57,784 nt of DNA from Chromera velia (taxonomy: Eukaryota > Sar > Chromeraceae): contig JAHBMJ010000079.1 in the NCBI GenBank assembly GCA_018398765.1, forward strand, positions 78,721 to 136,504. Reading direction: 5' to 3'. Under the pieces are notes generated by a model that saw nothing but the letters and a program-made list of their open reading frames with translations, did no database searches and was not told where the DNA came from. Below, one piece after another: positions 1 through 12,502 of this stretch (the stretch's first letter is position 1; each line of letters opens with the position of its first letter). Position numbers and translations under genes: made by a program.

Positions 1-515
1 GATCGTTGCGTTCTTTCTTTCTTCTTTCCTTCTTTTTTCTTCAAAGACAACAAAGCAAGAAAAGAAAAGCAACTTCACACAGACAAGGCAGACAGACAGA
101 CAGACAAACAGAAAGACCGACTCTATGGTTTCTTTTCTTTTTCTTTCTTTTCGCAAATTTACGATCTCCACTACTTTTCTTCTTGTGCGCAACCCCACCC
201 CTTCCAGCCCATACCCTTGATGCCTCCCCGAACAGACAGACTTTTTTGTGTTTTTCAGTTGTTTTCACATACAAACAATAGAGGGAATGGTGAAGCAAAG
301 ACGCCATACCAGGAAGAATTTGTCTGCAGACAGGAGAGACTGAAGGAATGCCCCTCTCTCTCTCCCTCTGTGTGTGTGAGCGTGAGGGTGCGTGTGTGTG
401 TGTGCATGCTGGGCCCACGCACACATGCATGCATCTGAGTAGTTTGAGTCTCAGCTTCTGCCTTCGATTTGGTGGTTGCCTGTCTGAAGAAGACCAGACT
501 GCATGACGGACTGAC
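1..515. other. Left window edge, probable intron and 3' exons of the apyrase gene
   Basis: Mostly CAGA/TTTC-rich intron-like sequence. On the minus strand a possible 14-bp microexon (about 311-324, CTGCAG before it and GTATGG after it) is visible, but I cannot confirm it. No other gene is supported. Confidence 0.4.
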
Positions 516-3500
516 TTCTTTTGCCATCGCTGCCACGACTGCTTCCTTCGCCTCTCGGTCGACAGATCTCTGCAGCAAGAAAGAAAGAAAGGAAAAGCAA
601 GAAGCAGATCACTCGATGATGAAACGACAAGATTCGATCAATGGAGCGACACCTACACGGCGGGTTGTTTCAGAAAACTTCCCCCTAGCTTTTTGTGTTG
701 AGTGATTAGTGCAGCCATGCCCCAGAGGCAGGCAGGAAAAAAAGATGCGTGCGAGCGGGAAAAGTTGAGAGGGAGGCACAGGACAGGAGAGGGCCACGAG
801 ACAGATAGGCAGGCAGGCAGGTTGGCAAAAAACTGAGGTAGAGGTAGATACACGCGTGTGAGCAGCGAATGGAATAAGTAATGAGCAAACCAATGAAAGA
901 AGGAAAGACAGCAACTACTTTCCAGAATGCTCCGCAACGAAAACAAAAATGCACCGATTTTCCGGGACGCTCAGCAACGGAAGAAAAACAAAGCAAAGAG
1001 GAATCAACTACTCAGACAAATAGATGAAAAGGCGGATAGGCAGATAGACAGAACAGAGGCAGGCAGATATTCAAACGTAGACAGACAGACTATGCAATTT
1101 CTGGCATAGAGAACGACACGCCCTTTGCCTCTCTCTTTGTCCAAACCGGACAGGCAGAAAACAAAGAACAAGCAAAGCGGACGACAGACAAGACCGACAG
1201 AAAGAAAGATAGGCAGACAGACAGACAAAAGAATTGAAGAAACAGACAGACAGACCATCAGGCCATCTCCCCATCCGTATCCGAGGAAAGAGTGTGTGTA
1301 CAACCTGATGAAATGATCTCCCAAATGAATGGGAAACAAATTCTGCACAGACAGAAAGACATCAGTGAAGTCAGTTTCGGCTTTCAGAGATGCAAACGAG
1401 AAAGGAGACTGGCTGGCTAGAGGCATTGACAAGCAGCCCAATTCTTCGGTAAAATCTGACGTCGCTTCTGTGATTTTCTATATTGCGAGGGCTTTGAAAA
1501 CCTGGAAAATCGGCTGATCGCTCGCAGGGGGATGGCTGCTATGACTTCCGCATTCTTCGCTTGAAGCAGCAAAAGACAACAACACCATGCCCCCACCCGC
1601 TCGATTGCGGTGTCAAATTGAGGAGAGAAGTGGCGGTTCGGTTCTCTTAATTCTTTTGGTGTCATTTCAATTCGAATAAGTGCTCGAAGTGCCAATCTCG
1701 TGAAAAAACACCAAAGTGATTCCTTCGTTTTTGCTCCCTCGACCGACCTCAAGGATGGACGTGTGCTGCGGCTGGAAGGTGATCTGTGTGGAGGCACCCC
1801 CCATGTCCATTGCGCCATAAGAACCCAGTGGTCCGTCAAAGAGCGTTCCTCTGCATTTGCACGGCCGGAGATAGGAGGCAGGGAGGGAGAGAGGGAGGAA
1901 TGGACTAAGCATTTATGCGCACACGCGTCCGAAGGCGCCTGTGCCCCCTGTCCCTCCCAGCTGCTGCAGCTTTCTTCTAGCCAAGGCCGGCAAAAACAAC
2001 TCCATCTTGATACGACAGTCGAGACCTCTCTCTCACACACACACGCAGAGGGGGGTGGGCTGGGGGAGGGAGGAAGAAAAGGAGGGCAGGGGCGGAGACA
2101 GAAACTGATGGGAAGAATAAACGAACCAGAGACACGGAGATAGAAAAATAGATAGACAGATGGATGGATAGAGGCAGATAGAGACAGAGAAACAGAGACA
2201 GAAAGAGAGAGCAGCCGCAGACACAGATCCACAAGCTGCAACACGACTTATTGTCTGTCTTCCTTTCTGTCTCTCTCACTCTTTCTCTCTCTCTCTCTCT
2301 TTCTGTCTCTCTCTCTCTCTCTCTCTGAGTTTTCGGTTCAATCAAAAACACACAACACAGGCAGAGAGCGAAAGTCGAGGAGATGTTTTTTTTTGTCACC
2401 GAGCGACCAATCAATCGACCTACTTACTTGGCATAGTTCACGGAAAGCCAGCCATACGCACCCTCTTCCTCTCCTGCATTGCAGCTCGTTGGGAGCGGAC
2501 AGAACAGCCAGAAAGAAGGGGTTGGCCCTGATTTGATCAATTTTCTTCTCTGTTCTTGGTGACACGCAGAGAGAGCATTCTTCCCCTCGTTGCATGAGGG
2601 GGAGTCACTTATTTGTCAGGAGGAATGTTAAACCGCCTCTCCCACAGACACAATGACTTCATCACAGAAGGCCAGGAACGCAGGAAGGGAAGGGAAAGAA
2701 GGCCAGGAACGGAAGACACGCTCAACGGGTGGGTAAACTAGTCAATCTGACTGGCAGGAGGGAAGACAGCCAGAGTGGCAGGTAAAACTTCATTCCTCGG
2801 GGGGGCGTTCGACCGACAAATCAAATCACGCTCTCCACTCTCTACCCCCCTCCGTTATCTCTCTAAGGGGCCTGTGTGTCTATCTGTCTGTGTGCCTGTC
2901 TTTCTATCTGTGTGCCTATCTGTGTGGGGTTCTTTGTCCAGCCTTTTCTGGTCCGACAGGGAAAGGAACAATTGATTAAAAACAGCTCCCCCCATTCATT
3001 CTCCCCAGTCCTCGCACTCACCCACCTGAAATCACGCGCACCATGTCGTTCGTGTTGTAGAAGGGATTCACCGACTGCAAGAAAGCCAAGCCAAGCCAAG
3101 CAAGTTGTTCGGGTTAGTTCAACCAGAACGAACGCACAAATCCAGACTTCCTCCCTCCACATATTCCAATAAAGCGGTAACAACCTTGTGTTGGTAAGTC
3201 AGGAGAAGGGACAGTTATGCCTTCCCGATCGATGCCTTCGATCGAGTAAACAGACCGACACGGCGTGTTTAGCAACCAACAACTGGAAGATTCGACCAAC
3301 GAAAGAACCAACCTTGTCCTGGAAGAGCAAACGGATTCCTTCCATCACACCTCCACGCACGTCTCTCTCGAGGTCTCTCATGCCTGCACACCCACACGCA
3401 CGCGCGCACATGCACACACATAGCCACAATTACACCTTACATACGTCTGAGCGCAAATGAGCGGTCTGTTCCCTTCAACGCCCCCCGCTACTCTCTGGGG

Positions 3501-4070
3501 CCCTTCAACAAGAACCCTCTGCTTGCACAGTTCTTCTCTCTACTCGTCCTTCCCATGCACTTTACAGACCTCTTATCCAAGGGGCCTTTTCCTGTGTGGG
3601 TTGGTCTCTCTCTCTCGCGCGCGCGTCTCAGCTGGAAGAAACAAACCAACGAAGTGCTAGTCTAACGCTAACTTCCTCCCTCACTATGCAGCATGTCCGC
3701 ACCCTCTGTTTCAGGATATGAAAATGTATCCTTCCTTCCTCTGCCTGCCGTTCCGTCCCATTCTTTCCCCTTCCCTTCCCTTCTCGCTGCTTCCCTTTGT
3801 TTCGGTCGCTGCCCTCTCTATTTTCCTTTGAATCTGGCACATTTTCCTTCTTTTCCCTCGAGTCGCTGCAGAATTCACGCACTGTCTCTCTTCGCAATGA
3901 ACCTCGGCGTCTCTTCAGACGGATACACGAAAAGGGAAAAAACGGTTTCTACGCTCCAGAAATTGCCACCGAAAAAAACTACACAGACACACCTGCCGTC
4001 GCCTTCAACCAGAGCGGGAAGGTAGACCAACGGGACTGCGCCAAAAAGAAGCACACAGACACGTGTTCAT

Positions 4071-4108
<38 letters not shown>

Positions 4109-4121
4109 ACACACACACACA

Positions 4122-4161
<40 letters not shown>

Positions 4162-5165
4162 TACTGTATGTTTGTTCTTTGAACTAGCCAACCTGCCAGC
4201 CATCCAGACAGACAGACAGACAGGCAGGGAAAGGGGTAGTAAGGACAAGAAAGAAAAACAAACGCGCGTCTGTAGGCACCGTAGTTCTGTTGCATAAACA
4301 AAAAAAAGCCGTGCGATGACTAAGAAGGAGGGAATGGAGAGGAAACAGAGCGATGCAGAAAGAACGCTTCGTCCGTGCGTGCGTGCGTGCGTGCCGCCGT
4401 GCCGCCCGTCCCCGGGCTTGAGCTTCTTTCTCTTTACGCAGATCAATGCGGTGACCACTAGCTGTCCTTCTGCGGTGTCCCAACATTACAATCCTAAGAA
4501 ACTCGACTGAGCGTTTTCTTCACAGCGCTGAAGAAGCAGATCGCGTGCACAAAATGAACTTGAATTGCTTGCGAGAAAGACATGTTAGTTACTTCTTCTT
4601 ACCTCTTCTTTCTTCAGAACATCCTTCGCGTGGTCGATCAGCGGCTTCAAATTGATTCTGCATCCATATATCGGTCAAAGCGACCAAAAGGGGAGGGGAG
4701 AAACATTCTAAAGATGCTCGGGGTCCCTTTTGCGTTTTTCCTTTCGTGTGCGCCTGCCTGGCAATTTGGGAAGAAGAGGAGGAGACAGAGACGGCTCGTT
4801 GAAAGGAAAGGTCGATCGAGGAACCTCTCAGACTGCATGCACCCAAGAGTTTGCACTCTCTTCCCCACTGATCCTGTGCCCCCTTACCCGACTTGGTCCG
4901 GTGTATTTGCGAAAGAGCTGATGCCAGGCTCCACGGAGAGGGAACCTATGTCCTTCGGGAAAGACAGGGGACCCGTGTATGGATGCGAGGGGTCGAACTC
5001 TCTGTGTGGCCACTGATAGATGTGGATTCGCGTTCCGCGCGATCCTGCGTCCATCACTAGACCATAGTCATACACAGGACGCAAACCGAGGAAGTGCTCC
5101 AGCCATGCACCTTCCGACAGGCGTGGAGACGCGAAAAGCACGAACAAGCACACTAACCAGACCAT
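516..5165 (-). CDS. Ecto-apyrase / NTPDase (GDA1/CD39 family), 3' end unresolved
   Basis: Hydrolyses nucleoside tri- and diphosphates, normally at the cell surface or in the secretory lumen. Exons read on the minus strand, with matching phase: 4888-5165, 4603-4657, 3993-4035, 3313-3383, 3026-3074, 2428-2473, 1748-1850, 1256-1342, 516-569. The start at 5165 gives a signal peptide (MVWLVCLFVLFASPRLSEGA). Apyrase conserved regions appear in order: ACR1 DAGSRGTRIHIY (exon 1); ACR2 KATAGMR, split over exons 3 and 4; VRVISGEEEGAYGWLSVNYA (ACR3) over exons 5 and 6; ACR4 MDMGGASTQITF (exon 7); then YTHSFLGYGWG (exon 8). The last exon reads RSVDREAKEAVVAAMAKE. An exon between 570 and 1255 is possible, and the C-terminal cysteine-rich end and any membrane anchor lie below 516 or beyond the window. 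The family call is secure; the last exon is moderately so. It is head-to-head with the cysteine-module gene at 6084. Confidence 0.9.
4073..4158. repeat. (CA)n microsatellite in intron
   Basis: About 86 bp of CA dinucleotides with two TCAC interruptions, in an apyrase intron about 40 bp upstream (coding sense) of the exon at 3993-4035. Confidence 0.9.
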
Positions 5166-6083
5166 TCTCTTCGCGCGGTAAGTTTTCTTTTCCAGCGAAA
5201 CCACACAACAAGAAAGACACAAGACTTTGCTCAAAGGAAGCGTGGGGTCCTTCACAGATTCAGACGTGCCAGGAGGGCAATAAAAGCTAATGACAAGGGA
5301 GCTCCAGCAAAGAGAGTCAGCACTGGATTAGCACGCAGTTTAGTTTCTGGTCAATCAGCCGTCTCCTTTTATTCGTGCGAATGACCCGGAAAGCGAAATC
5401 AACTTAATTTGTTCATGTTGCATGCATTAAGTGCCCTTTCAGCTCTATTTCCGGGACATGATAATGCATGCGTGCGTCAGATTTTTCAAGCGTGCACGTG
5501 GCAGTCGGACTTCGATCGGCGCGGCATGCATCTGACGCAAGCAAGCTTGCGAACGGCCCCGGAAAGCAAGAAAAATGACAACTGCACGATTGACGCACGC
5601 CGGCCAGTCGACCNCCCTCGCGGGAAAAGCCGCGGAACTCTCCCCCCCCCGGGAAAAAAGCCCGGGAGTAAGCGCCCCATCTGACGCACGCATAGCGCAC
5701 ATTCAGCCTTTCGGGGCCGGGTTTTTGCCGAAAGACAGCGTGCACGCACGTGGGCTGGGGTATTTCTGTTTTCTAAGTGCCCCCCGCTTCGCTTTCCGGG
5801 GCCATGACTTCCAAGCTGAGCTGCCCCCCGAGGCGATTGCATGATTTGGTGCATGCATGCATATGCATGCATGCATGCAGATCCCGGCCTTCGAATCGCG
5901 AGCAGTGCGCATGTATGCATATGCATGCATGGGAAGCATCAATTGAGCTATATATAGTCGATACTGACTCATATATATACCGGTTCTCATATATGTAAAG
6001 TATGCCGAAAACTCGGGCCTACCTAAAGTGCGGATCCTCCATTCTCTGACTCGACAACAGCAGAAGCCTCAGCTTGGGACACG
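5166..6083. promoter_or_regulatory. Shared head-to-head promoter region, apyrase / cysteine-module gene
   Basis: A 918-bp intergenic region between two divergent starts. It holds four TGACGCA sites (complement at 5473-5479; forward at 5533-5539, 5591-5597 and 5682-5688), four TTTCCGGG-type sites (complement at 5381-5394; 5448-5460; complement at 5557-5567; 5791-5808), a dense TGCATGC/ATGCAT palindrome cluster at 5850-5937, and TATATA stretches at 5949-5957 and 5972-5980 about 105-135 bp before the plus-strand start. The single ambiguous base N is at 5614, beside a C-run/G-run hairpin (about 5640-5665). The sites are seen; their regulatory role is inferred. Confidence 0.6.
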
Positions 6084-7024
6084 ATGACCCGACTCGTCTG
6101 CGTTTCGCTGGCCCTCCTCGCTGCACCGGCTCTGGGTGCAGCGGACATGTTTAAGAACCTAGACGGACTCTTGAAAAACGGGGATCTGTTCAAGCTGCCC
6201 GACTACAGCACCTTGAAGTCGAAGACGCAGAAGAACAAGGACCTTCCCACCTGCGAGACTGCCAACATTGATTGCACAGGCCTCGGGGCTCGAATGAACT
6301 GGCTGGCTTGCATTCCGGAGGGATACAAGGTGACCCCTGGAGGAAGAGATGGCGGGCCTGGAGGCGTGCACGCAGACTTTCTGCTGCGGTGCGGCTACCT
6401 GCGCCTCTTCGATTCCTGATGGCGGCTACGACTGCTCCTCCGAAGGTAAGCCAGTCACTCACTCATTCGAGGACTGCATGCAAGCTGCATGTTGTGGATG
6501 AAAACCTGCATGTCCTTTCCCTTGGTCGGGCTCAAGCATGCTCTGGAAAGCAGACGGCCAGAAACGTCGCCTCGTGCATATATACTCTGCACGCCTTGTA
6601 CATGTGCGCGCTGTCTGACCATGCATGCAACTTACTCGGTCAGAACAAGTATACGTGACTTAGAGCATTGTGCAGGCGTTTGTTTTGACTGCGTGAAGAG
6701 AAAGACCGCGATACAGCCTGATGGAATGATGTATCTTTGACAATGCTGCATGTGTATACATGTGTGCATTCAGGCCTGAACGACTACGACCCGTCCATTA
6801 AGGCTGACAACCTTTGCCCAGAAGGCATCGAGGAGGGGTGCACTGGCGACTTGACGGGTGAGTGTGTGCGTTGAATACGCAAGACGTTCACATGCATGCA
6901 AACTTATAACAAAGTCTTATTGAAAATCAGAGGAGCAACCAAGAAGTGGAGGAAAGGCGCGCACATAAGGAGAGAACTGCAGTGTGGTGTAATGAAAGTG
7001 GCCAAGCATGCGCGTGCTGTAAGG

Positions 7025-7108
<84 letters not shown>

Positions 7109-8955
7109 GTGTGCCGTCTCTTCTTTCTTGCGTGTATTCTCGTAAATGCACGTGTTTGTCTGTGGTACTTTGAATCTGACACCAAGGCTTCTGTAAAATG
7201 ACTTGGTTGAAAATGATTCCATCAGCAACCCTGAGGCCCTTGCTGTTTGTTGCAGAATGTTGCGAGCCCGCAACCTGCGAGAGCGCGATGCCGGAAGGGG
7301 AGTTTGGGTACAACTGCGCGGCCGCCGACCTGAACGACTACGATCCCTCAAAGAGCGCAGACCGCCAGTGCCCGGGGGGGCTCGCATCTGGATGCCAGGG
7401 GGACCTCACGGTAGGTTACGAGCCAACTTTAATTTCTTGCTATGCATTCTGCAGGTCTTAATTGTTGTTGTAAAAATATGCTCCTTGCTTTGCCCTGCTG
7501 CCTTCGACAGCTAGGGTCTGTATGATGTATTCCAATTCATGCATGCACAGACATCTCTTGCCATGCATCCATCCTGCAGGTCTGCTGTGAGCCCGCAACT
7601 TGCGCAAGTGCTCTGCCGGATGACTCATCGGGTTTCCAGTGTTTCGACTCGGGTCTGAACATCTACGACCCCACAGTGAAGGCAGGAGTCATCTGTCCCG
7701 GGGGCATGGCGGATGGCTGCCTCAACGACCTCTCCGTCTGCTGTGGAGCCGCCACCTGCGCGTCGGCCAACAGTCTGGGCCGCTCATTTGGGTGCGCCTC
7801 GGTCGGGCTGAACATCTACGACCCTAATTTCAACAGCGGAACGATCTGTCCAGGTGGAACCGTCTTGGGTGCCTCAACAACCCTACTGTCAGTCACTCTA
7901 CATGTATACATGCTGTACGCGTGAAATTAAGCTGATGATCTTCGCATGACTTCATGGGGTTGTGTGAGTTAATTATTTGCCAGACTCCGACTTTCTGTGA
8001 AAAGACGCATCGTCTATGTTTGTCATGACTAGCCATGCGCACGCATTTTTCTTGCCAGTGCCTCTCACAGGCGCCCCCTTGGAATCTAAATCTCTTTGTA
8101 GTTCGTTGTCTGTAGAAAATTCTGAAAAAAAAAAAAAACTCGCACCAACCTTATAGGTACGTGCGAATCAGATTCTATTGACATGAATATATGTTATATA
8201 TTTACGCATGTATGTGGTGCAGGTGTGCTGCTCCCCCGCCACTTGCGCGAGTGCGGCTGTGCTCGGGGGGTTTGGCTGCGGCTTAGCCCAAGATAACGAA
8301 TTCAACGCGTATCAAAGCGCCAGGTATGCGTTTCTTTCTCTTTCGTTCCTTATGTGTTTTTAGAGAAAGGCTGCAAAGAGCTCGGTGAACGTTCAGAAGC
8401 TTTCGAGGTCGTTGTGACACCCGTGAGCACAGCTTGAGAAGGAGGAGGATCTTGTGCTGCATGCACGTCCGTATGTCAGATTGAAGAGTGTAGTTGGACC
8501 TCTTTATGATGGGTGCATACATTACTCTCGTCTCTGCATATGCTGCAACATTCCCCGCTGCCGCTGCCGGAATGGCCCGAAGATCTTGAAACAACCGGTT
8601 GGTTCCATTCAATACAGTTGCTGCTGAATACTGACAGACATTCATGTTTTAATTCTCATAGCTGACGTTCTGCTACCGCTGCAGAAAGGGGGGGAAAGCA
8701 TGCCCCCTCGGCCTCGCCTCCACCTGTCTGTCCGACCAGTCCGTGTGCTGCGAGGCCCCCACCTGCCAGTCGGCTGAGTTCTACAACGGAAGGACCGGCT
8801 ACATGTGCGCCTCCCGGGGCCTCGGGTCTTTCAGCGGCAGCCCCGACGCACAGGGCGGGATCCCGTGTCCCTCGGGAACACCCGACTCTTGCACCCCGAA
8901 CTGGTGCTGCAGCGGGAGAGTGAACTGCAACAACAATTGTGGCATTGAAGGGTGA
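6084..8955 (+). CDS. Secreted tandem six-cysteine-module protein
   Basis: Exons: 6084-6329, 6376-6445, 6774-6857, 7256-7410, 7580-7887, 8223-8323, 8685-8955 (about 411 residues). It begins with a clear signal peptide (MTRLVCVSLALLAAPALGAA), then a linker and about six modules of roughly 50 residues. Each module reads CC-x2-ATC-x-SA ... GxxC ... N-x-YDP ... CP-x-G ... GC-x-x-DL, so six cysteines per module. Exon boundaries fall mostly inside or between modules, and phases agree (0, 1, 1, 0, 0 after the defect below, 2). Exon 5 needs one extra base to stay in frame: the frame reading GTICPGGT (near 7835-7860) is not the frame reading GCLNNPT before the donor at 7888. The final module ends NCNNNCGIEG. 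No enzyme motif is present; the family is unknown to me. An extracellular, wall or matrix role is inferred from the signal peptide and cysteine spacing. Confidence 0.82.
7029..7113. repeat. Compound (TC)n(TG)n microsatellite in intron
   Basis: Uninterrupted TC dinucleotides pass directly into TG dinucleotides within the third intron of the cysteine-module gene. Confidence 0.9.
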
Positions 8956-11840
8956 ACTGCAACGATTTCGGGGCCCTGCGTGATGACTAGATTTCACGTG
9001 CACCCGTCCCAGTGAAAAGAAGGGAACGCTGACTTAATTTCACATTTAGCTGCATTCCTGACGGAAGAGAACTGCATGCGCCCCATGGCTTTCACGTCCA
9101 CCTGCATTCCATGAAAAGAGCACGACGCTGACTTGCTTTCAGTGTCAGTTTACGTGCACCTGAATGATCTGGAAGACCTTTCTTAAGCGACTCGGACCTC
9201 CTTGCCAGTCCTGGATTCACTGCAATTCTTACTGAATGTCTCATATTGATTTTGGGGGAATCTTGCCTGTGCAGCAACAAGAAGTCAAGTTCAGAGCCCA
9301 TGCCCTACGGGCGTGGCGTTTTGGCTTGGATGCAGCCTGACTGTCCAACTCTATCACTTAGCAGCTGCTACTGAGTTGCATGCAGATTCTTATGCAACAT
9401 GGTAAACCAGCAAGACCTCTTGCATGCAAGATCTGCGTTGTGCATGGGACGTAAACAGTCCATGGCATGCAATGCCGACTAAGCTTCATTCAGGACACTA
9501 ACCTTCAAAGCTTGACGGTGTGTATCGGAACATTGGGAAGAAAGAGCACGATTGATTGCATCATTGATTCAGCGCGCATGCTGAGCGATGCAGCAATAAA
9601 TCTTTGTTTGCTTTTCAGATCTTTTCAGCGCCTTTTTTCCAAAACTGGCTGGCACTGAACTTGGCAGTTATTAATCGCAAAAACAGCTGCATGAAATCAT
9701 CTTATACATGCAGAATATCTGAAATTCAGAAGTCTTCTTGGTTTGATTCTTATAGATATGATTTTGTCTATATGCAATAAGAAGATTATTAGAATGAAAT
9801 TCATGCAATAAGTTTGCATTTAAGTTAACTTACTATTAAGGTGAACTATTTTACTACCTATTTGAATTAGTATCTAGATTAGGCAATCCGAATCATGAAG
9901 AGTCATCCAATACAAATTTGTATGCACAGGTGCTTTCCGGGGCCGCACATAGTAGAATTCCATGAGCGTATCGACCCCTCCGTCTATACATGTATTCATC
10001 TCTCAGTCAAGCTTCCACACACCTGCTTTGACCGTGAAGCCGGAACGTTTATAGATCTTTGCATGAAACAGCTCAGCAGCAGAGACCCTGCCTGTGCATA
10101 ATGCAGGGTGGGCGGTGCAGATCCTGTCGAGCGGATGCAACAGGTAAGGAAAACAAGTAACAATATACGTCTGGCACACCCTTTCTGTGCTTTGTATGAA
10201 TGCATTTCTACATGACAACATGCCGTCTTCTAGAGAGTGGACATCTTGAAAATTGGATACTTGATTGAAGATCCCCTATATTTTGCAAAGATTGCCCGAC
10301 AGGTTTGAGATTAAAATACGGCTGTTTTGGTTACTCTGGTAGCAAAAGCATGTGTAGAAAGAAGCAGAGGGGAGGAAGAATGCAATGCAGATTTCACTTT
10401 TTTGCCTTCTTTTCTGTATGTGCAACCCCCTTCCTCGCAGAGCTCTCTTTTCTCTGACTGCCTGCCTGGTGACTACAAGCGGGTATGCCATTGGAGTGCT
10501 TGTACTGAAACCACCATAATAGAAAAGAATAGAGACAAAGTTTACAGCCAAGATGCCCTTCAAAAATGGGGGTCATTTTTTTTGCTAGTGCAGCTGCCAT
10601 ACATTTGACTCTTCATTAGTTGGATTACCTAATTATAGCATTTAATGCTCGGCCCGACCGGGTCAGTCATGATGATGATGATGATGGAGGGTAAAGCCGG
10701 CATCATAATATTTGATGATGATAAAAAAATTAAAAAAAAAATGAAATAAATTATAAATTGGAATGCATGATACACAATTTTGTAAAATACTATAAACTAT
10801 AAAAAACTTAAGGAAAAAAATGTTTTAAACCGAATACTGAGTAAAGTCGTCAAGCAAAGCTACAGTTTAATGGTTAAATTCTCTTTTAAAACATTGATTT
10901 TCTCTAGGATTTTCTATTTACATCCTAGTTCACACCTTTAAAAAAAATAGGTCTAAGTACCCTCAGCAGGATAATCATATGTATATTTTTGGATCGTGTA
11001 CATACAGCATTTCAAATTGCGTAAACACATGCAGTAACAAGCCATAACACATAATAATTAAGGCCATCAGACAGTCTCACTTTCTGAATGGACGCATGAA
11101 ACCCTGGAAGAAACCCTAATGCGTTCGACAGCACCACAGGGCACCACACGGGACCGCGCACATGAAAGAACTTTGAACGGTCCAGATCGAAACTCTGCCC
11201 GGAGTTCACAGATGCATATTTACGTATTCGTCACGATCTCAGTCTCCCTTCCTTCCACACGGTTGTCAGAAGAAAAAAAACAGTCAACTGAGAGACAACA
11301 CATATGCATGCACAATTCCATTCACCACCGACACATGCACCCCAATCAATTCTATCCGACCCTTCGAAGTTCCAACCTCTCGATCCCCATCTAAATTCTT
11401 TCTATATTTACAAATCTTCTGACACGACAAAGAGAGACCACGCATGCACCCCACACAGGCGCACATGCAGCCACTCTTCAGGTCTCTGCAAGAGCGAGCG
11501 AGCGACAGGGAGAGGGAAACAACGAACGACCCGCCCTCAGACCCCCCTCCCTAGCTACAACACGACATGTATCGATCGAGGTGCAAGCGCGCATCACTGC
11601 ATGCATGCATGCGTGTCCATACATACATACATACATACATTCAATTCACCAGTCGGAGCTGTACCCCCCATCGGCCCTCACGACCCCTCGGTTGTTCATT
11701 CAAATCACGTGCACTTAAATGATTGCAGCACTCCCTGGCAGTGACTGCATCTCCCTCATGCAGTGAGCAGTCAGTCTGTCGACTCCGCATGGCATTTATC
11801 TCGAGGCTAGACTCGACGACGGGCTTCGTTCCTCTCTCTT
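8956..11840. other. Intergenic region with imperfect direct repeats and an AT-rich stretch
   Basis: No protein gene is supported. It holds two imperfect direct repeats (about 8991-9055 and 9092-9153, TTTCACGTxCACC ... GAAAAGA ... ACGCTGACTT), a GCTTTCCGGGGCC 13-mer at 9932-9944 identical to one in the 5.8-kb promoter, an AT-rich stretch (about 10620-11080), a TGCATGC run (11599-11611) and a CATA run (11620-11640). The right part is probably the 3' untranslated region of the ARF gene. Confidence 0.55.
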
Positions 11841-12502
11841 TCACTTCTTGCTCAGGGCATCTGCAGCCCAGTCAAGCCCCTCGTAGAGCCCGTCTCCAGT
11901 GGTCGCACATGTCGCCTGAACGTGCCAGAGACGGTTTTTCAGAGACGGGAGACCGAGCTTCTCTGCCACCTCCCCTGCTGACATGGCGTTCGGCAGGTCC
12001 TGTTTGTTGGCGTACACCAGAAGGCGGGCATCCTGAAGTTCGGGTGCGTTGAGGACCTCCTCCAGCTCATCTGCAACCTCCTGAATGCGGTCCCGGTCGG
12101 CAGCGTCCACCAAGAAGATCACAAGGTTCGATCCGTTGTAGTAGTGGTGCCAGAGACGGCGAAGGATCTTCTGTCCACCGATATCCCACACAGTCAGAAC
12201 AAGATTCCTGTGGGTCACTTCCTCAACGTTAAAGCCTGCAAGACATAGCAAGAGAGCAAGGATATATGTAGAGGGTACATGAGCAGTGGAGGGGCGCGGT
12301 GGGTGAAGGGTCGACGGGCTGCAGAGCCAGGGGCGAGAGTGCATGCCTGACCAACGGTGGGAATCGTGTTCACGATCTCTCCGATCTTCAAATTGTACAG
12401 CACAGTGGTCTTCCCTGCCGCATCGAGACCAATCATCACTGCTCTCACAGGCTTGCCGCCTCCCCAGACGAGCTGGGCGAAACGAGAAACAAAGAGACCC
12501 AT
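11841..12502 (-). CDS. ARF-family small GTPase
   Basis: GTP-binding regulator of vesicle coat recruitment on Golgi and endosomal membranes. There are two exons, 12352-12502 and 11841-12235, with a 116-bp intron (12236-12351) splitting a glycine codon at IPTVG|FNVE. The product is 181 residues, the standard ARF length. It starts MGLFVSRF with Gly2 for N-myristoylation. Motifs in order: P-loop GLDAAGKTT, switch I IPTVGFNVE, switch [16 protein letters not shown] for guanine specificity, and [15 protein letters not shown] near the C-terminus. The sequence is rather diverged from canonical ARF1 (for example WDIGGQK in place of WDVGGQD), so an ARF paralogue or ARL is possible. It is divergent from the phosphate-exporter gene at 13218. 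Confidence 0.96.

Noticed and set aside
1417-2244. 275-codon minus-strand open frame
   Set aside because: It passes through an apyrase exon (1748-1850) in the wrong frame; the rest is intronic repeat.
5600-5700. Possible assembly join at the N and poly-C hairpin
   Set aside because: One ambiguous base beside a C-run is more likely a base-calling problem; flanking motifs continue on both sides.
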